Source of the DNA: Nepenthes gracilis
Lineage: Eukaryota; Streptophyta; Magnoliopsida; Caryophyllales; Nepenthaceae
Direction of reading: 5' to 3'
Length of the DNA: 64,000 nt
Assembly: GCA_033239525.1 (NCBI GenBank)
Contig: BSYO01000035.1
Span: 3,568,965-3,632,964, forward strand
Shown here: piece by piece, positions 10,925 to 22,480 of the stretch
Position numbering within the stretch: position 1 is the stretch's first letter
Layout: each line of letters starts with the position of its first letter
Made by a program: the position numbers and the translations under genes
The notes under the pieces: model-generated
Told to the model about the DNA's origin: nothing
The model's database searches: none
The model's input: the letters and a program-made list of their open reading frames with translations, nothing else

Positions 10925-12662
10925 CGAAATTGGATGTTTCAAAATTTTATTTAATATTGTGAAATTTAAAAAAGGAATATCATAATTTGTGGTTGGCACT
11001 CGTTGCGCGTTAGAGGGGTATCCGTTGGATATTGTTGCGTCCTGAGATTTCTGCCGTCGTACGATGAAGATCCGAGTTGACTTAGTGGGTCCTCTCGGAA
11101 TGCTCAGATGGACAGAATCGTGCAACACACAAGTGATCTTGTGATTTTGTATTAGATTTAGTAGGTGTGATGCGGCAAGAAGAGAGAGAGAATAATACAC
11201 AAGATTTTACGTAGAAAATTCTCCCTTTAATGAGAGGAAAAAAACCATGGGACGCCGGGTCCGAAACGAGTCCACTATCTTTGAACGGGTTACAAGTACT
11301 CAATTTTTGTAAAGTGGAAGGAAGCTACTTAGAGTTGCAAAATGGGGATCTTATCCCATTCTCACTATTCTTGTTTTCTCTTCTCCTCGTTGCTTGCACA
11401 GTTACTGGCAGTTTTGCTTTTTTCAATCTCTCCCTTTTTAGGTGCTTGGGTGAGGTATTTGTAATGGAAAGTTTATTCTTGAAATGGTCCCACGTGGCAT
11501 TGGCGTGTATTGGGAAGCCAGCCACCAACTCTACTGAATTGGCGTGCTGTGTTAGGCCAGTTATGTGTGACGTCACTCTCGCAATGATCGAGCATGCTCC
11601 GAGCGTTATGATTTCCCGTGGAGATAGTGTGTTGCAGGGAATACGTGCTCATTGGTAACAATGAGGCGTCTGAGCTGGCGTTCTCGACCATCTTTGGCTC
11701 GTCGGAAGGTCATCGGGATCCTAAGGCTAGCTTATCCTTTCAGGCCAAGTTAGGCTCCAGGGAACATGTGGATGGATGTCCTCGGGCTTCTTAGGCCAGC
11801 TTAGAATCTTGGCCAGATTAACCTTGTTGGCCTCTTGGACCGTACGCTTGACTTTTGGGCCGTTCTTTATGAGCTCTGGGTACTGGGACCCATCAAGTAT
11901 AAATATAAATATAAATATAAATAAATAAAAATATATATATATATATATATATATATTTGATGTAAAAAAAAGAAAGAAAAGATAGGATAAGAACGATGAT
12001 AGGATTGGATAGGGGAATGGGAGTGTTTGGAGATAATTTAAAATATGAGGAAAAGGGGCATTTTTAAAAGGGGACTTTGGGGCTCGGTTTGGGCGACAGG
12101 ATAGAGAGAGAGAGAAAAAGAAACATAGGAGAGAGAAAGGGTTTCGGGGTGCCATTTTCTAGTGCTATGCGAGGAAGAAGTGGAAGCAGCGGCGTCGGCG
12201 TCGGCGTTGGCGTCAGACGGCGTAGTTAGCTCGATGAGCTTGGTCGACGGTGGCCAGAAGCGAATTGGTGGAGGAGTGGTGAGGAGAAGCCATCAAAGCC
12301 AACGGTGGTTGTTGAAGGCATTTGCAGCAGCGATCGAAGGTGTAGCAGAGGTGGTCGGCGACAGCCAGTGGTGGTGCGCTGGTGACCGGTATCGTCTGTG
12401 GCGAGCATGGCTGAGCACAGAACTGTGCAGGGAAAGAGAGGGGAGCTCGGGTGCATCTGGCAGTGCAACAGTGAGGAAGGAGCGAGTGTTTTGGCACCTC
12501 GGGACATTCATTTTTCAGATCTACGGAATATAATGTCAAATTAAGTATCTATAAACCTCCTCTTGCTCTGATTTAATTTTTGATATATTTTGGATACCGT
12601 TTAAAATTTTTACTAGTATATATGTAATCTTATCTATCCAATATGTTTAATCCGGATATGCA
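10925..12662 (+). repeat. 3' LTR of element A (truncated and interrupted)
   Basis: From AAATTGGATGTTTC this repeats element A's 5' LTR up to the ACCGTTTAAAATTTTTACTA block and beyond, ending near 12662. About 860 bp inside it belong to a separate insertion (11033-11895). The first 60 or so bases of the LTR and the region after 12662 are absent, so no target duplication can be read for element A. Confidence 0.75.
11033..11895. mobile_element. Solo LTR inserted into element A's 3' LTR
   Basis: The segment starts TGTTGCGTCC and ends GGGACCCATCA, and is absent from the matching point of the 5' LTR near 4530, which serves as an empty site. The flanks GATAT and AGTAT or GTAT are compatible with a decayed duplication. 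It contains no pol coding. The ACACAAGATTTTACGTAGAA-type stretch at 11198 resembles leader DNA of plant LTR elements, but I cannot assign the superfamily. Confidence 0.65.
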
Positions 12663-13765
12663 TCTTATTTTTTATATCTATTATTTTATATTTTTCATAT
12701 TTTAATTATTTTATTATGCTCTTTTTGTTTATTATTTTTATTTTTTTATCATTAGTTTTCTTCTTTTTATTTAGGGTTTAGGGCTTGGGGTTTGGTGCTT
12801 GGGGTGTAGGGGCTTGAGTTTAGGCTGTGGGATTAGGGTTTCAGGTTTGGATTTAAGGATTAGGAGTTAGGGTTTAGGATTAGGGGTTTATGGGTTAAGG
12901 TTAGGGTTTCGAGTTTGGTGTTGGGGGTCGAGGTTCGGGGTTTGGGATTCTGAGTTTTGAGTCAGGTTCTAGGTTTCAATTTTTGGGTCTCAGGTTTGGG
13001 GTTCGGTTGGGTTTGGGGTTGGGGTTTTGTTGGGTTTGGGGTTTGAGATTTGGGGTTAGGGTTTGGGGTTTTGGGCTTTGGGCTTCGAGCTTCAGGCTTT
13101 AGACTTGGTTTAGGGTTGGGGTTCGTGGTGGGGTTTGGGGTTTGGGTTTTGGGTTTCAAGGTTAGGGTTTGGGGTTTGGATTTAGGGGTTAGGGGGGTTG
13201 GGGGTTTGGGGTTTTAGGTTTAGGGTTAGGGGTGGGGGGTTGGGTTTGGGGTGGGGATTTGGGGTTGATGGTTTGGGGGTTAGGGTTGGGATTTCAGGTT
13301 TAAGGTTTCAGGTTTTGGATTTTGGGTTTCATGTTTCAAATTTTGGGGTTCGGGGTTGGGGGTTGGGCGTTAGGGTTTTAGTTTTGAGTTTCAATTTGAG
13401 GTTTGGGGTTGGGGATTGAGGTTGGGGATTGGGGGCTTTGGAGGTTTTGGGGTTTTCAGTTTAGGGGGTTTAGGGGGGTTTAGGGGTTGGGGGTTGGGGT
13501 TTGGGATTTTGGGGTTTTGGTTTTAGGTTTCGAGTTTGGGGTTTGGGGGTTGTGGTTTGGGATTTCGGATTTTGGGTTTAGGGTTTGCGATTGTGGTTGG
13601 GCTTGGGGGTTAGGGTCTAGGGTTAGGGGGTTAGGGTCTACGGTCTTAGGTCTGGGGCTTGAGGCTTGGAGTTAGGGGTTGGGCTTGAGGTTGGGGATTG
13701 GGGGTTTATGGATTAGGGTTTGGGGTTTGAGGGTTTCGGGATTTGAGGTTTGGAGTTTGATGCAT
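12663..13765 (+). repeat. AT-rich joint and telomere-like G-rich array
   Basis: A T-rich joint (12663-12770) leads into about 1 kb of degenerate GGGTTTA, GGGGTTT and GGGTTTGGGG units. The first bases (12770-12785) hold two adjacent exact TTTAGGG heptamers, the common plant telomere unit. Later units drift strongly. The G-rich strand is the plus strand throughout. ORFs here (for example 13198-13419) have Gly/Val/Phe/Trp-rich low-complexity translations and are not genes. Confidence 0.75.
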
Positions 13766-13775
13766 CTCCACTGGC

Positions 13776-14513
13776 ATGGATAACCAAATAGAATGCCACA
13801 AAATTCATTCGCCAGAGCATTGTTGTCGGGTCGGGGTTCCCAAGGTTATAGTGACCGACAGCGAAACCCAATTCGCTGGCAAACGATTCACAAAGTACTA
13901 CATAAGCTTGCGGATAAGGCTAGTTCATACTTTTGTTACCTACCCACAAGCTAACGGGCAGGTGGATCTCATGAACCAAATGTTGTTACATTGGTTAAAG
14001 ACAAAGCTAGAGGATGTTGGGGGCCCTTAGGATGATGAGTTGCCATCCATCCTATGGTCATATAGGACCACCCCAAGGGAGCTGATCTGTGAGACGCCTT
14101 TCAATCTATACTACGGCACTTAGTAAGTCATCTTGGTGGAAGTCGGTCTGTCCAACCTTTAGGTCAAGAGCTTCGACCCCCTCAATAATTCTAAGAGGCT
14201 TAGAGAGCACCTCGACTTGCTTAAAGAGGCCCAAAACGTAACACGCCTCTGGACAACAACTTATCAGTAGCGAATCATGCAATACTACAATAAGAGGGTG
14301 AGAGCCTACAAATTTGAGGTGGAGGACCTCATTCTACGGAGCGTAGAAGTAACAGGCAAAAGTACCAAAAGGAATAAGTTTTCTTTAAATTGGGATAGAC
14401 TATTCCTTATCTCGGCAATTCTCCGAAATGGTGTGTACAAGTTACATACTCAGGACGGAAAATTAGTCCCAAGAATATGGAATGCCACTCACCTCAAAAA
14501 GTACTACCAATAA
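13776..14513 (+). pseudogene. pol: Tat integrase, C-terminal part
   Basis: The fragment keeps the second catalytic Asp region (VPKVIVTDSETQF) and YPQANGQVDLMNQ, where the expected catalytic Glu after GQV is Asp. It then shows LWSYRTTPRELICETPFN and the C-terminal block YYNKRVRAYKFEVEDLIL to WNATHLKKYYQ with the natural stop at 14511. These are hallmarks of the Tat lineage rather than of the chromodomain elements nearby. Stops at 14028 and around 14122, 14161 and 14268 break it. No first catalytic Asp or zinc-binding region is present. Confidence 0.87.
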
Positions 14514-14515
14514 GC

Positions 14516-15429
14516 CAGCGCCAAACCCAGGTAAAGTTGACATACATCATCCAGAATGGCTTAAGATTGTACCATGTTTCAATTAATAAAATTTTTGTTT
14601 ATTTATACATTGCTGTGCATGTGATTGCTTGCTTGCAATAACCAAAAAAACCATGACTTTGACTACCAGTAAGTCAGGTGAGGCTCATCTTCGCTTGCTT
14701 CACAACCGACTTACGGTCAAAAAATCACAGCCTCAAGCCGAATGACCCATTCGAGGTCAAACTTGAACATCGGTTCTAATAATCAAGCGGCCCATATGAG
14801 GCTGAATATCATAGCCCAGGGGCTCTCAAACTAAGCGTCGGAACCCCCGACAAACAGTCATAGAAAACTTAGGGGGCTTCAGGAAGTATGTGTGCAATAA
14901 TTCCCTCCTGAAGGGACGAGTACCATTAGTTGATGATGGTCGACAGAGCAGGACCAGACACGCAGGAGCTATAATGTCCTCTAACAGGACCAAGCACTGA
15001 TAAGGTAACGTGCAGGCGACTGCCTAGACTCCACCAGAGTCTGGTAGCTGTAGCCATGAAACCCGGTCCGACCAAGTGAGGCTTATCTGAAGGAGTGTGA
15101 TGGCATCCTCTCATAGGAAAGAGCACCTAAAAGTGCCATCATATTTCCTCAAGGGAACGAGCATTGCTAGGATAACACTCCCGAAGTAAGCCCAACAACG
15201 ATAGTTTCACCGCTTAGCTAACAAGCAAAAAAAAAGTGGGGAGAAAAGACAAGTTACGATGACCACAAGGCCTAGCTGGCAAGGATCGTAGAATCGACCA
15301 AATGACATCCACATGAAGGTACAAGCGAACAATAATAGAGACAAAATTGGATATGCTAATTTCCTTACAAACAGTCAGAGTGTACATGGAGAATGGCTAT
15401 CCTAAGGATGGGAGGGTTCCCCTCCCTCT
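14516..15429. other. Tat 3' region, no gene seen
   Basis: Non-coding in both strands as far as I can read. AATAAA lies about 70 bp past the integrase stop (14586-14591). Direct CATA/GAGG-rich phrases such as GGTCAAACTTGAAC appear, but no strong repeat. Confidence 0.5.
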
Positions 15430-17393
15430 AAGAAGTCAGTCGAGAGAAATCGATCCTGAATGCTGCCGTTCCTCAGGTCAAAAAAGCTACCTGGGATGTT
15501 AGGAGCTGCCAAAGATGTAATTTGGCGGCAGAGGTGAATGTCATCCAAAAATTTGGCATTCAACACATGGCCAATCTCCTCCAGGCTGAGCCGGGCTTGT
15601 AGTTCCTCCTCAGTCCAGGTGACTTGGCTCTAGAGCTTAGAAAGATGCTGGATAGCCACCTGCAATTCATTCTTGAGCAAGGCATACTTGTCCAAGGCCT
15701 AAGATCTTTCTTCTTTAAGGGCAAATAGCTCCTGCCTAAGGTTGGTGACCTCCTCCTTACTACCCCAAGCCTCAGCAAGGGCAACATTCAGTCAGCCCTC
15801 CATCTCCTCGAACATGCTACAGTCGACCAGAGTTTGATCTAGATGGGAAAGCTCCTCATCGCGCTGATGGATCAAGTCTTCCCACTGGGCCAAGCTTGTC
15901 CCGAGCAAGCAGAGCAATGTTAACCTTTGCCAAGGACCAAATAATAATCCTGTTAAAGTGAAGTCATCAAGATCATACCTCGGGGAAAGGCATCTCCACT
16001 GAATTCAATAGATCTGGGAAGATCTTGAGCTCGGGATAGATGGGGGCTCTAGGGCTGTAACATATCCCTCCCCTCTGCCCTCACAGACCACGAGCATCGA
16101 GGGCTCGAGGTAGAGTTCCTTGGCAGGACCTGCAGTTGTCGTGATCCCCATGACCTCAAACTCAAGAGACCCCGCACGAGACGTGTTAATGGTCTCCATT
16201 GCCTTGGTGACCCCAGCAGTTGGCCCAACTTCATCGGTCTCGATGATAGCCTCCAACATCCCGATGGCCATTTCGGCAACCTCCTTGGCTCCCTCTGCCT
16301 TGTTGCCCTTACCGACACCTCGACTGGGGCCTCAACCAACTAGTCCTCATGGGGGACCTCCACGACGACACCGGAAGAAAGGGCCGAAGTGGACTACTCG
16401 TCTGGAGAGTAAGACACTACGGCGACTCCGAACTGAGCCAGGGTAACCGTAGAAATAGGCACAGCCTCAACATTAGCCCCATGGTCTTCTGTAGCTAGAA
16501 CGGATGGCGCCGAAGGCTCACCGCCCACTGCTGGTGTGACGACCCAGGGCGAGTGGCTCAAGGACTCTAAGAGGGTCAGAGCCCTCCTCTACGAAGAGCT
16601 GCCAACATGCCTTAATCTCTTTAGGCAACCTGGTCCTCACTTGTGGAGGAGTCGGATGATGAATCTCTTCACCTGGCTAACCGGCGATAAGGTCCTCATT
16701 TGACCAATGACCCAAGCTTCCCTCTGAGTCTGGTGGGCACCGCGAAAGCCACACCAACCTCCCAGTTGGCCCGAGCAGAGGCCTCAATAGCCAGGCAATG
16801 ACCCCTCTGTCGGAATGTGTCGGCATGCTCCCAGACGAGGTTGGTCAGCGACTTCTCCTTCTTCCGCTCACCCAACTCATTGGTGAGGTTGGCCTACATG
16901 AAGCCCCACATGTTGGGAATGTCCCACTTCGAAGGAACTACCAAGTAAAAATATTAGTCCTTCTAATTCTTTGTGGAGTATAGTTTGCTTCACGAAAGTG
17001 GAACTCTAGATGCTAGAACATCAAGATCCGGCCCCTAAATTAATTAAAGCAAATGATCACTTTCACTGACCTAACACTGAACTCGCACTCACAGGGATGA
17101 GCAAAGACGCACATGGAGACCAGATAGCACACGGTGTTAGGGTGAAGCCTCGCCACAAGGATCCCCATTGCCTGCAGGATCCCATACAACTCCGAAGCCA
17201 TAGGAACATGAAGCCCACCCTTTAGATGGGCCTTGTAGACTGTGATGAACCTCTCTGGAGGGGCGCATGCTCGACCAGCATCGGCAGGCAAAAGATAAAC
17301 CATGCCGCTTGGAATCTTGTATCGAGCGAATAGAGCTTCAACTTTGCCGGAGGTAAGGATAGACCGGGTTGAGTTAACTCCCGTAGAGGCCAC
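15430..17393 (-). pseudogene. Antisense extra ORF B of Tat element (PF04195-like)
   Basis: On the minus strand an ORF starts at 17393. It carries LFARYKIPSG, then CAPPERFITVYKAHLKGGL, then MGILVARLHPNTVCYLV, which I recognise as the plant 'putative gypsy type transposon' domain (Transposase_28 family). The frame ends at 17040. Further homologous-looking coding follows in shifted frames: WEHADTFRQRGHCLAIEA near 16850, and a heptad, Glu/Leu-rich coiled coil (EEVTNLRQELFALKEERS, then LLKNELQVAIQHLSKL) near 15560-15760. Function is unknown; such antisense ORFs are reported from Tat-lineage elements. Multiple stops and frameshifts make it inactive. The coiled-coil C-terminus fits the family layout. 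Confidence 0.7.
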
Positions 17394-17399
17394 AGATGA

Positions 17400-18060
17400 A
17401 GAGCTTGAAGGCTACTGCTTACTCTGTGAAAAAAAGGGCAAGGAAATTGAAGGCAAATGCAGTCAAAGGCAAGAGGAAAAAGTGAAAAAGGCAAGGCAGC
17501 CTAGCGTTTAAATAGACAAAGGCATTGGGCCCAAACGGCATTGCACGGGGAGTTCAAGGGCTTCACCTCATAATGATCGCGACACGCATCTCCCCCTCGG
17601 GGCACCACGACGCGTCTTTTCCCTTGTCAATAATGATGCCTGACACCACGCATTGCAACACATGTAGCCGCCTCCTGTTAAGCTTAAGCCATCCCACCAA
17701 CAATAAATGTAAAAGCCTATGCTGTCAGGAGTCGGTGCCCTATCAGCCAAAATGAAGACCGAGCAGCCCGTGTCCCTACTGACCAACCCGTCCGATCATA
17801 CAGACCCTGGATCAATCAAGGCAATAAATTAGCACTCCAACTTAGCACAATGCGCAACAAAAATTGACAAGTTTCATCAATGAGTAAAGTATGTACATCT
17901 AAAGGCACTATCGGCCTCAAAGTACAAAAAGAGAAAAAGGGACTCTGGCTACACCTAGGATCTGCCGTAGTGACAAACCTAAAAACTCGAGCTACTTGAA
18001 CCGCCCGATGTTGACCCTCGACCATTCTTCAGAATGGAAAAGGACCTGGGTACCCCTAAG
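17400..18060. other. Spacer between the two antisense ORFs
   Basis: No convincing coding. A short AATAAA-containing stretch at 17823-17828 lies near the 3' end of antisense ORF A only on the plus strand, so it is not its poly(A) signal. Otherwise unremarkable. Confidence 0.45.
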
Positions 18061-18921
18061 CTAGGCATTCCTGCGATGAAGTTCCACGAGCTCTCGCGAT
18101 GACCTTTGAAGCTCGCCCTCGAGTGAAGAGATCTGATCCAGCACCTGTGTGTGAGCTTCTAAAAGCTCTCGATACCTTGTCCCTATGCCCAGTCTCCTCG
18201 ATGGCCCTCTAGAAGAGGATGCATGTCCCCCCATATCGGTTTGTCGTTGCCCCTCAGACAGAGTCGGTCGCGAAGCATCCCTCAAGCCAAAGGAGCTGCC
18301 TTCCCCCAACGAAACGTCTTCCAATCCTCCCTCTAGGGCCACGCGGTAAACCCAGTCCTCAATAAGGCGAAGGACATCAGGATGATTTTCAACCAGCATC
18401 GTCAATGGTCTGCCCATATATGCCTCATTTGGTGTAAAATCCCCTATGTAGAAACTATTGACTCTGTCCCACTCGTTCGGAACTCGCTAGTTGGGGCCAA
18501 CCTCGAGGAAGAAAAAGTTGGTTTTCCAACCCTCTGATGACCCTAGCCTCACCCCACTCAATTGAAACCACACGCGAGGAATAAAGGAAACCGAGTCATC
18601 CTCTCATCTAATCCAGAGAAGCATCTTCAAGGCTCGGGCATCTAGGGAGAGCCCCCCAGCACAGAACAAGGCAAGTAAAATAACCAGACGAAGAATAGCA
18701 TCCAAGTATAGGCAAGCCATGGGAATCTCTAGAGACACCTAGATGTCGCACAGTTGCCTCTAAAGCGAAATCCAGAGACCAATCTGCAGATGCTCCTCAT
18801 AGACTATGATAAACCTTGGAGGAGGAGAGTAGGTTGTGCCCTCAGTGCCAGGGGCTATAGTTGAGACAAAACCGGAGAAGTGTCACTCGTCGATAAGAAG
18901 CTCCACGTCCCAGTCAGACAT
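18061..18921 (-). pseudogene. Antisense extra ORF A of Tat element (PF04195-like)
   Basis: The minus-strand reading from an ATG at 18921 gives MSDWDVELLIDE, a TGA, then TYSPPPRFIIVYEEHLQIGL, MACLYLDAILRLVILL, LSLDARALKMLLWIR and GWKTNFFFLEVGP. It ends with an open stretch from 18417 to 18061 (MGRPLTMLVENHPDVLRL, RELLEAHTQVLDQISSLEG) that looks coiled-coil. The PPRF-I-VYEEHL and GW-K-FFF signatures match the same plant family as ORF B, about 1 kb away. In-frame stops occur within the domain. About 287 codons are covered. Either a tandem duplication or a second Tat fragment explains the pair; I cannot tell which. Confidence 0.7.
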
Positions 18922-20509
18922 GGTTGATCAAATGGCAGAGACACTATGGAAAGCCATTTAGGAGTTGTTCAAATTAGCAAGGGAGTGTAGCTATTTAAAG
19001 TAAAGATGCCCTTGAAGAGACAAAGAAACGGCCTTGGGGCTAACACTTAAATAGTTGACAACCCGTCAAAAATGGTGTCATACGAAGGCATCGAAGCAAC
19101 ACACCCTCTGCAGCAGCAGCTACACGTGGCATCATCACGCAACGTCGTGTCTTTTCACTAAGTGTCATCATGACCTGATGACACAATGTCTACCACCACC
19201 ATCAATGCACAATGATCTTTCATGGACAAGACCATGACCCCTGATTCTCCATTTTCCAAGGCAGAAAGTGGACTGCACATGGCCCTAGCTAGCTCAACAC
19301 CAGTCTCCTAGATGGTCACCGTGCCAAGTGCTTGGGACGGCCAATCGAGAGGTTGGTCGTCAAAAAATTGAGCCACCACCAGCCCAGTCAATCTAACTAT
19401 TGGACAATAGGTCATACACAATGGCATAAAAATGCTCCAATCATTAAGTCGCACAAGAAAACAAAAGGACAAGATTCCAGAAGCTCGAAGAAAAGGCAAA
19501 TACTTGGTGGTTCCATTTATTAACTTCTTTTACAAAGTACAAAATTTATATCAGTAAAAGTACATAATAAAAGAAATAATGTAAGATACAAGGAGCAAAT
19601 ATCTAGCCGCTCATGCCTGGAAACTTGTTCCTGGAAGACATGTGTAGGAAGGGTAGCCACGGGTCAAGCACCACGCAAACTTCCTACACCAACCCATTGA
19701 ATGTCCCAACCGGAAACCAAGCGCCACAGGAAATGAATGGGAAGCAATCCTCTAAAAAGGAGAGGCAAAACACCTCCGCCAATGTATGGGAAGCTTCCCA
19801 CCTGAAAGCTCCACCTCCAGCAAGTGCCGGCGATGACCCCTATAGAAGATACTAAGGGCAGGGCCACTTTCCCTTATCTAAGAGAATCCTATAAAACACC
19901 TGCCCTCTAGAGACTCCTTTAGAGGAGGACATTCGAATGCTAGCCTAAGCTAGAAAGTAAATAGGACCCTGCAACTGAGCTGCTAAGCGTGGTCGCATGA
20001 GAACAACTAGAGTAGGGACGGGGTGGCACAAGAATAGCCCAAGTAGAGGAGACACCATGAGCGCCAAGCGCATCTTTAAGTCTCCTAGAGCTCAATCTGA
20101 TCCTAGTGCGAGGCATTGGAGGGACCAAGCAGACTGTGAACTCCCACTATACTTATCTAGTGTGAGAATGAACCTTGAGGCAAAGAGCAATAAACCCCTC
20201 CATGTATAGCCAAGAGAGAAGGTTGGCAAACTCCCAATGAAAGAAAGTGTCAGCCAACATCAATCGCTGGGAACCAGCAAGGAATCGATGCCAAGCCTTA
20301 ATTCAAAACAAAATCTTTCCAAGTAGGGCATCAAATCCTTGCGCCATTGTACGGAAAGCTACAAAGTGCCTAGGGAAAGAGTGTGGCTCTCATAAATTGG
20401 CGACTAAGGCACCTCAGGAAGGGATGCATAAGCAAGCACAACAGGCAATGTCCCATCATCTAATATACAGAGGATTAGAGGGGCTTAGCTCCCCAACATG
20501 GGAGGCTAG
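18922..20509. other. Tat 3' region before the LTR
   Basis: No gene recognised. Several short ORFs (19613-19855, 20247-20537) have no familiar motif. The stretch 19520-19600 is AT-rich and could be a promoter or poly(A) region for the antisense ORFs. Recurring phrases such as GGGAAGC and CACCTCC hint at diffuse internal repeats. Confidence 0.45.
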
Positions 20510-21464
20510 TGATGGGTTCAGTTATAATATGGGCTGACCCAAAAGCCAACCCACCTATTGACAAGGCCCAGGAAGCAACGACGCCCAAAAGACCCCATGG
20601 ACATTCCATCTCTAGTGAACATATTCTAGGCCAAGGAAGGTTTCAATGGTCCAGGTCCAATAAGCAACCTTTGTGGCACGACCAATCATGGCCTAGGTCC
20701 ACCCTCCACCTCTACAGTGGTAGTTTGGCAGTGCAAAGGGTGCCAGCACAGTAGGCACCAACGAAAGGTGGTAGAGGTCAATCCTAGGGAACCACCATTC
20801 TCACCGACCCCCAATAACAGCCCAGCCAATCCATACAGGAACAGTCTGGCCCCTGTTAGCCACAACCAGTTGGGGTCACACTACCATCACAAGATGACAC
20901 TTGACAACAGTGGCTCCTGTCAACACCCAGTGATCGGCAAATCCTGGCGAGACACTTGTCATCTTCTTTGGTGCCAATGCTACAATTGTCCATGCCTATA
21001 AATGTCCCTCTCCTCCACCAGAGAAGAGATTGATCCCAATCGATTAGCAAGAGCTCAAAAAGGACCAAGCCCTCTTTCTAAAAATAGCTCTCTCGCTCTT
21101 CGATATCCTAAAGCCACTCCCCGAGTGTAGCACTTCAGAGCCTTGCCCTTCGACTTTCTTAAAGCCACTTCTCGTCGAGCACATTATAGGAGTTTAATCC
21201 TCCTCTTACATCCTCATATACGTGCATCATTGTATTTTCTTATACTTTTTCATCTTTCTATCCACTGAGAAAATTTTTTTATTTGAGTATCAAAGGATAA
21301 TCCGAAAAATGAGTCCCGCCAATTTTCTGACATATTATCTGTTATTTGTGATGCGTAGGACCCAAGTTAGTAAGGATGGAATCGAACACATTTTAATTCA
21401 ACTCGCATTGAAAGATTGAGTGGCTCCCTAATCGATACAATAACTCAGATCAAGGGACGCATCA
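20510..21464 (+). repeat. Probable 3' LTR of the Tat element
   Basis: The segment starts TGATGGGTTC and ends GGACGCATCA, giving TGATG/CATCA inverted ends. A purine-rich ACATGGGAGGCTAG just upstream could be the polypurine tract. A TATAAAT box at 20997 is followed by a CT-rich leader, as expected of U3/R. No partner LTR exists in the window to confirm the limits. Confidence 0.5.
20997..21003 (+). promoter_or_regulatory. TATA box in Tat LTR
   Basis: TATAAAT follows CATGCC and precedes a CCCTCTCCTCCACC leader. Placement roughly mid-LTR fits the U3/R border of a plant LTR. Confidence 0.5.
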
Positions 21465-22480
21465 GATATGAATATTCAAATTGGAGTTCTCAATAAGGAC
21501 TATGAACACAGGGTTAAAGTTCCATGGTACAGAACAATTATCTTCTAAGAGGTGTGACATTGATAGAGAATTGTTATGTCAAACATCTATTCTGTCAAAA
21601 AAATTATCTAATAAGTTATGTTGACCATCCTATTTGATTGACTGATTTGTTAGGTTTTTGAATTATTAAACCAGCTCGATATGAGTTGAAGGACTAGTTG
21701 ACTTATAAAGCTTGCGTAGTCCAAAGGGCCACATCGGTTGTAAACTGAATATGTCATTTGAGGAAATATTCCTACAACACAACTGCTACAAGCAAACTGA
21801 CTAGATCGATCCTCAATTGTTCTAGTTACAATTTATTTCCCAAGAGTTAGGAAACATGGCATGATGGCATAGCATAAACTACACAAACTACTATGGTTAT
21901 TCCTAAAGAGTTATTAGAATGTGCAAATATTGAAAAAAAAAAGAAAACTTATTCAAAAATAATTGAAGAGAAAGAGACCATTTCTCAGAAAGCGAAAACA
22001 AAATATCATTGAGAGAGGACCTTGAAGGAATTATGGAAGGCAATTTGTTACTCTGCTAAGGAATAGCTTACTCAACGAAAAACCTTCTTTGACCATTTCT
22101 ATAATTACAAAGCTTTTAAATATAAAAGAACATATTGTGTATGAGACTAATTAGTGCTCACAGAATCAACTGTAGAAATACCAATTCCATAGTACTTAAG
22201 TCTATACTCCAAAAATTGTTAGGAGTCTATCCTCCTTATCACATTTTTTTTGCTGTATAAACTTTTAGGCACAAAATACAGCCTTTCATAAGCCTATCTT
22301 CTGTCTTGTTTCCTCTTGCTGCTTAATTTATTTAGATCTTTATTGATTTAAGAATCGAAGGGTAGCTTCTATAGTTAGTCCTGAATCTCTAAATATTTAT
22401 TTTAGCACGTGGTATGTATAAGTCAAATTGTAAAATCTAAAAGTCCAATAAAAAATCTCGTAGGTCAAATCCAAATTCAT
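21465..22480. other. Unassigned AT-rich DNA
   Basis: I see no coding motif, tandem array or LTR terminus that I can defend here. Confidence 0.4.

Larger units (their letters stand above)
1904..12662 (+). mobile_element. Element A: decayed chromodomain-type Ty3/gypsy retrotransposon
   Basis: Order is 5' LTR, iMet-type primer site, gag, zinc knuckle, aspartic protease, reverse transcriptase, integrase, chromodomain-like tail, 3' LTR. Integrase after RT is the Ty3/gypsy order, and the tail with WRNHAVEEAT-type residues fits the Tekay/Del lineage. RNase H is missing. The element carries two later insertions (1966-4438 and 11033-11895). The 3' side of the internal region and the first bases of the 3' LTR are deleted at about 10920, and the 3' LTR is cut off near 12662. 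It cannot be autonomous. Confidence 0.8.
13766..21464 (+). mobile_element. Tat-type Ty3/gypsy retrotransposon, 3' half
   Basis: The piece begins inside the integrase core, so gag, protease, RT and the 5' LTR are lost. After the integrase comes a long 3' region with two antisense extra ORFs (15430-17393 and 18061-18921) and a probable LTR (20510-21464). A long region with antisense ORFs between pol and the 3' LTR is a known trait of Tat/Ogre/Grande-type elements. Composition is more GC-rich than the neighbouring AT-rich LTRs. It abuts the telomere-like array on its left. Confidence 0.75.

Noticed and set aside
12962..13675. Several ORFs on both strands
   Set aside because: They are translations of the telomere-like G-rich array (Gly/Val/Phe or Pro/Lys/Thr monotony).
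16049..16446. ORFs on both strands in the Tat 3' region
   Set aside because: No motif; they overlap the decayed antisense ORF B and look like frame shadows of it.
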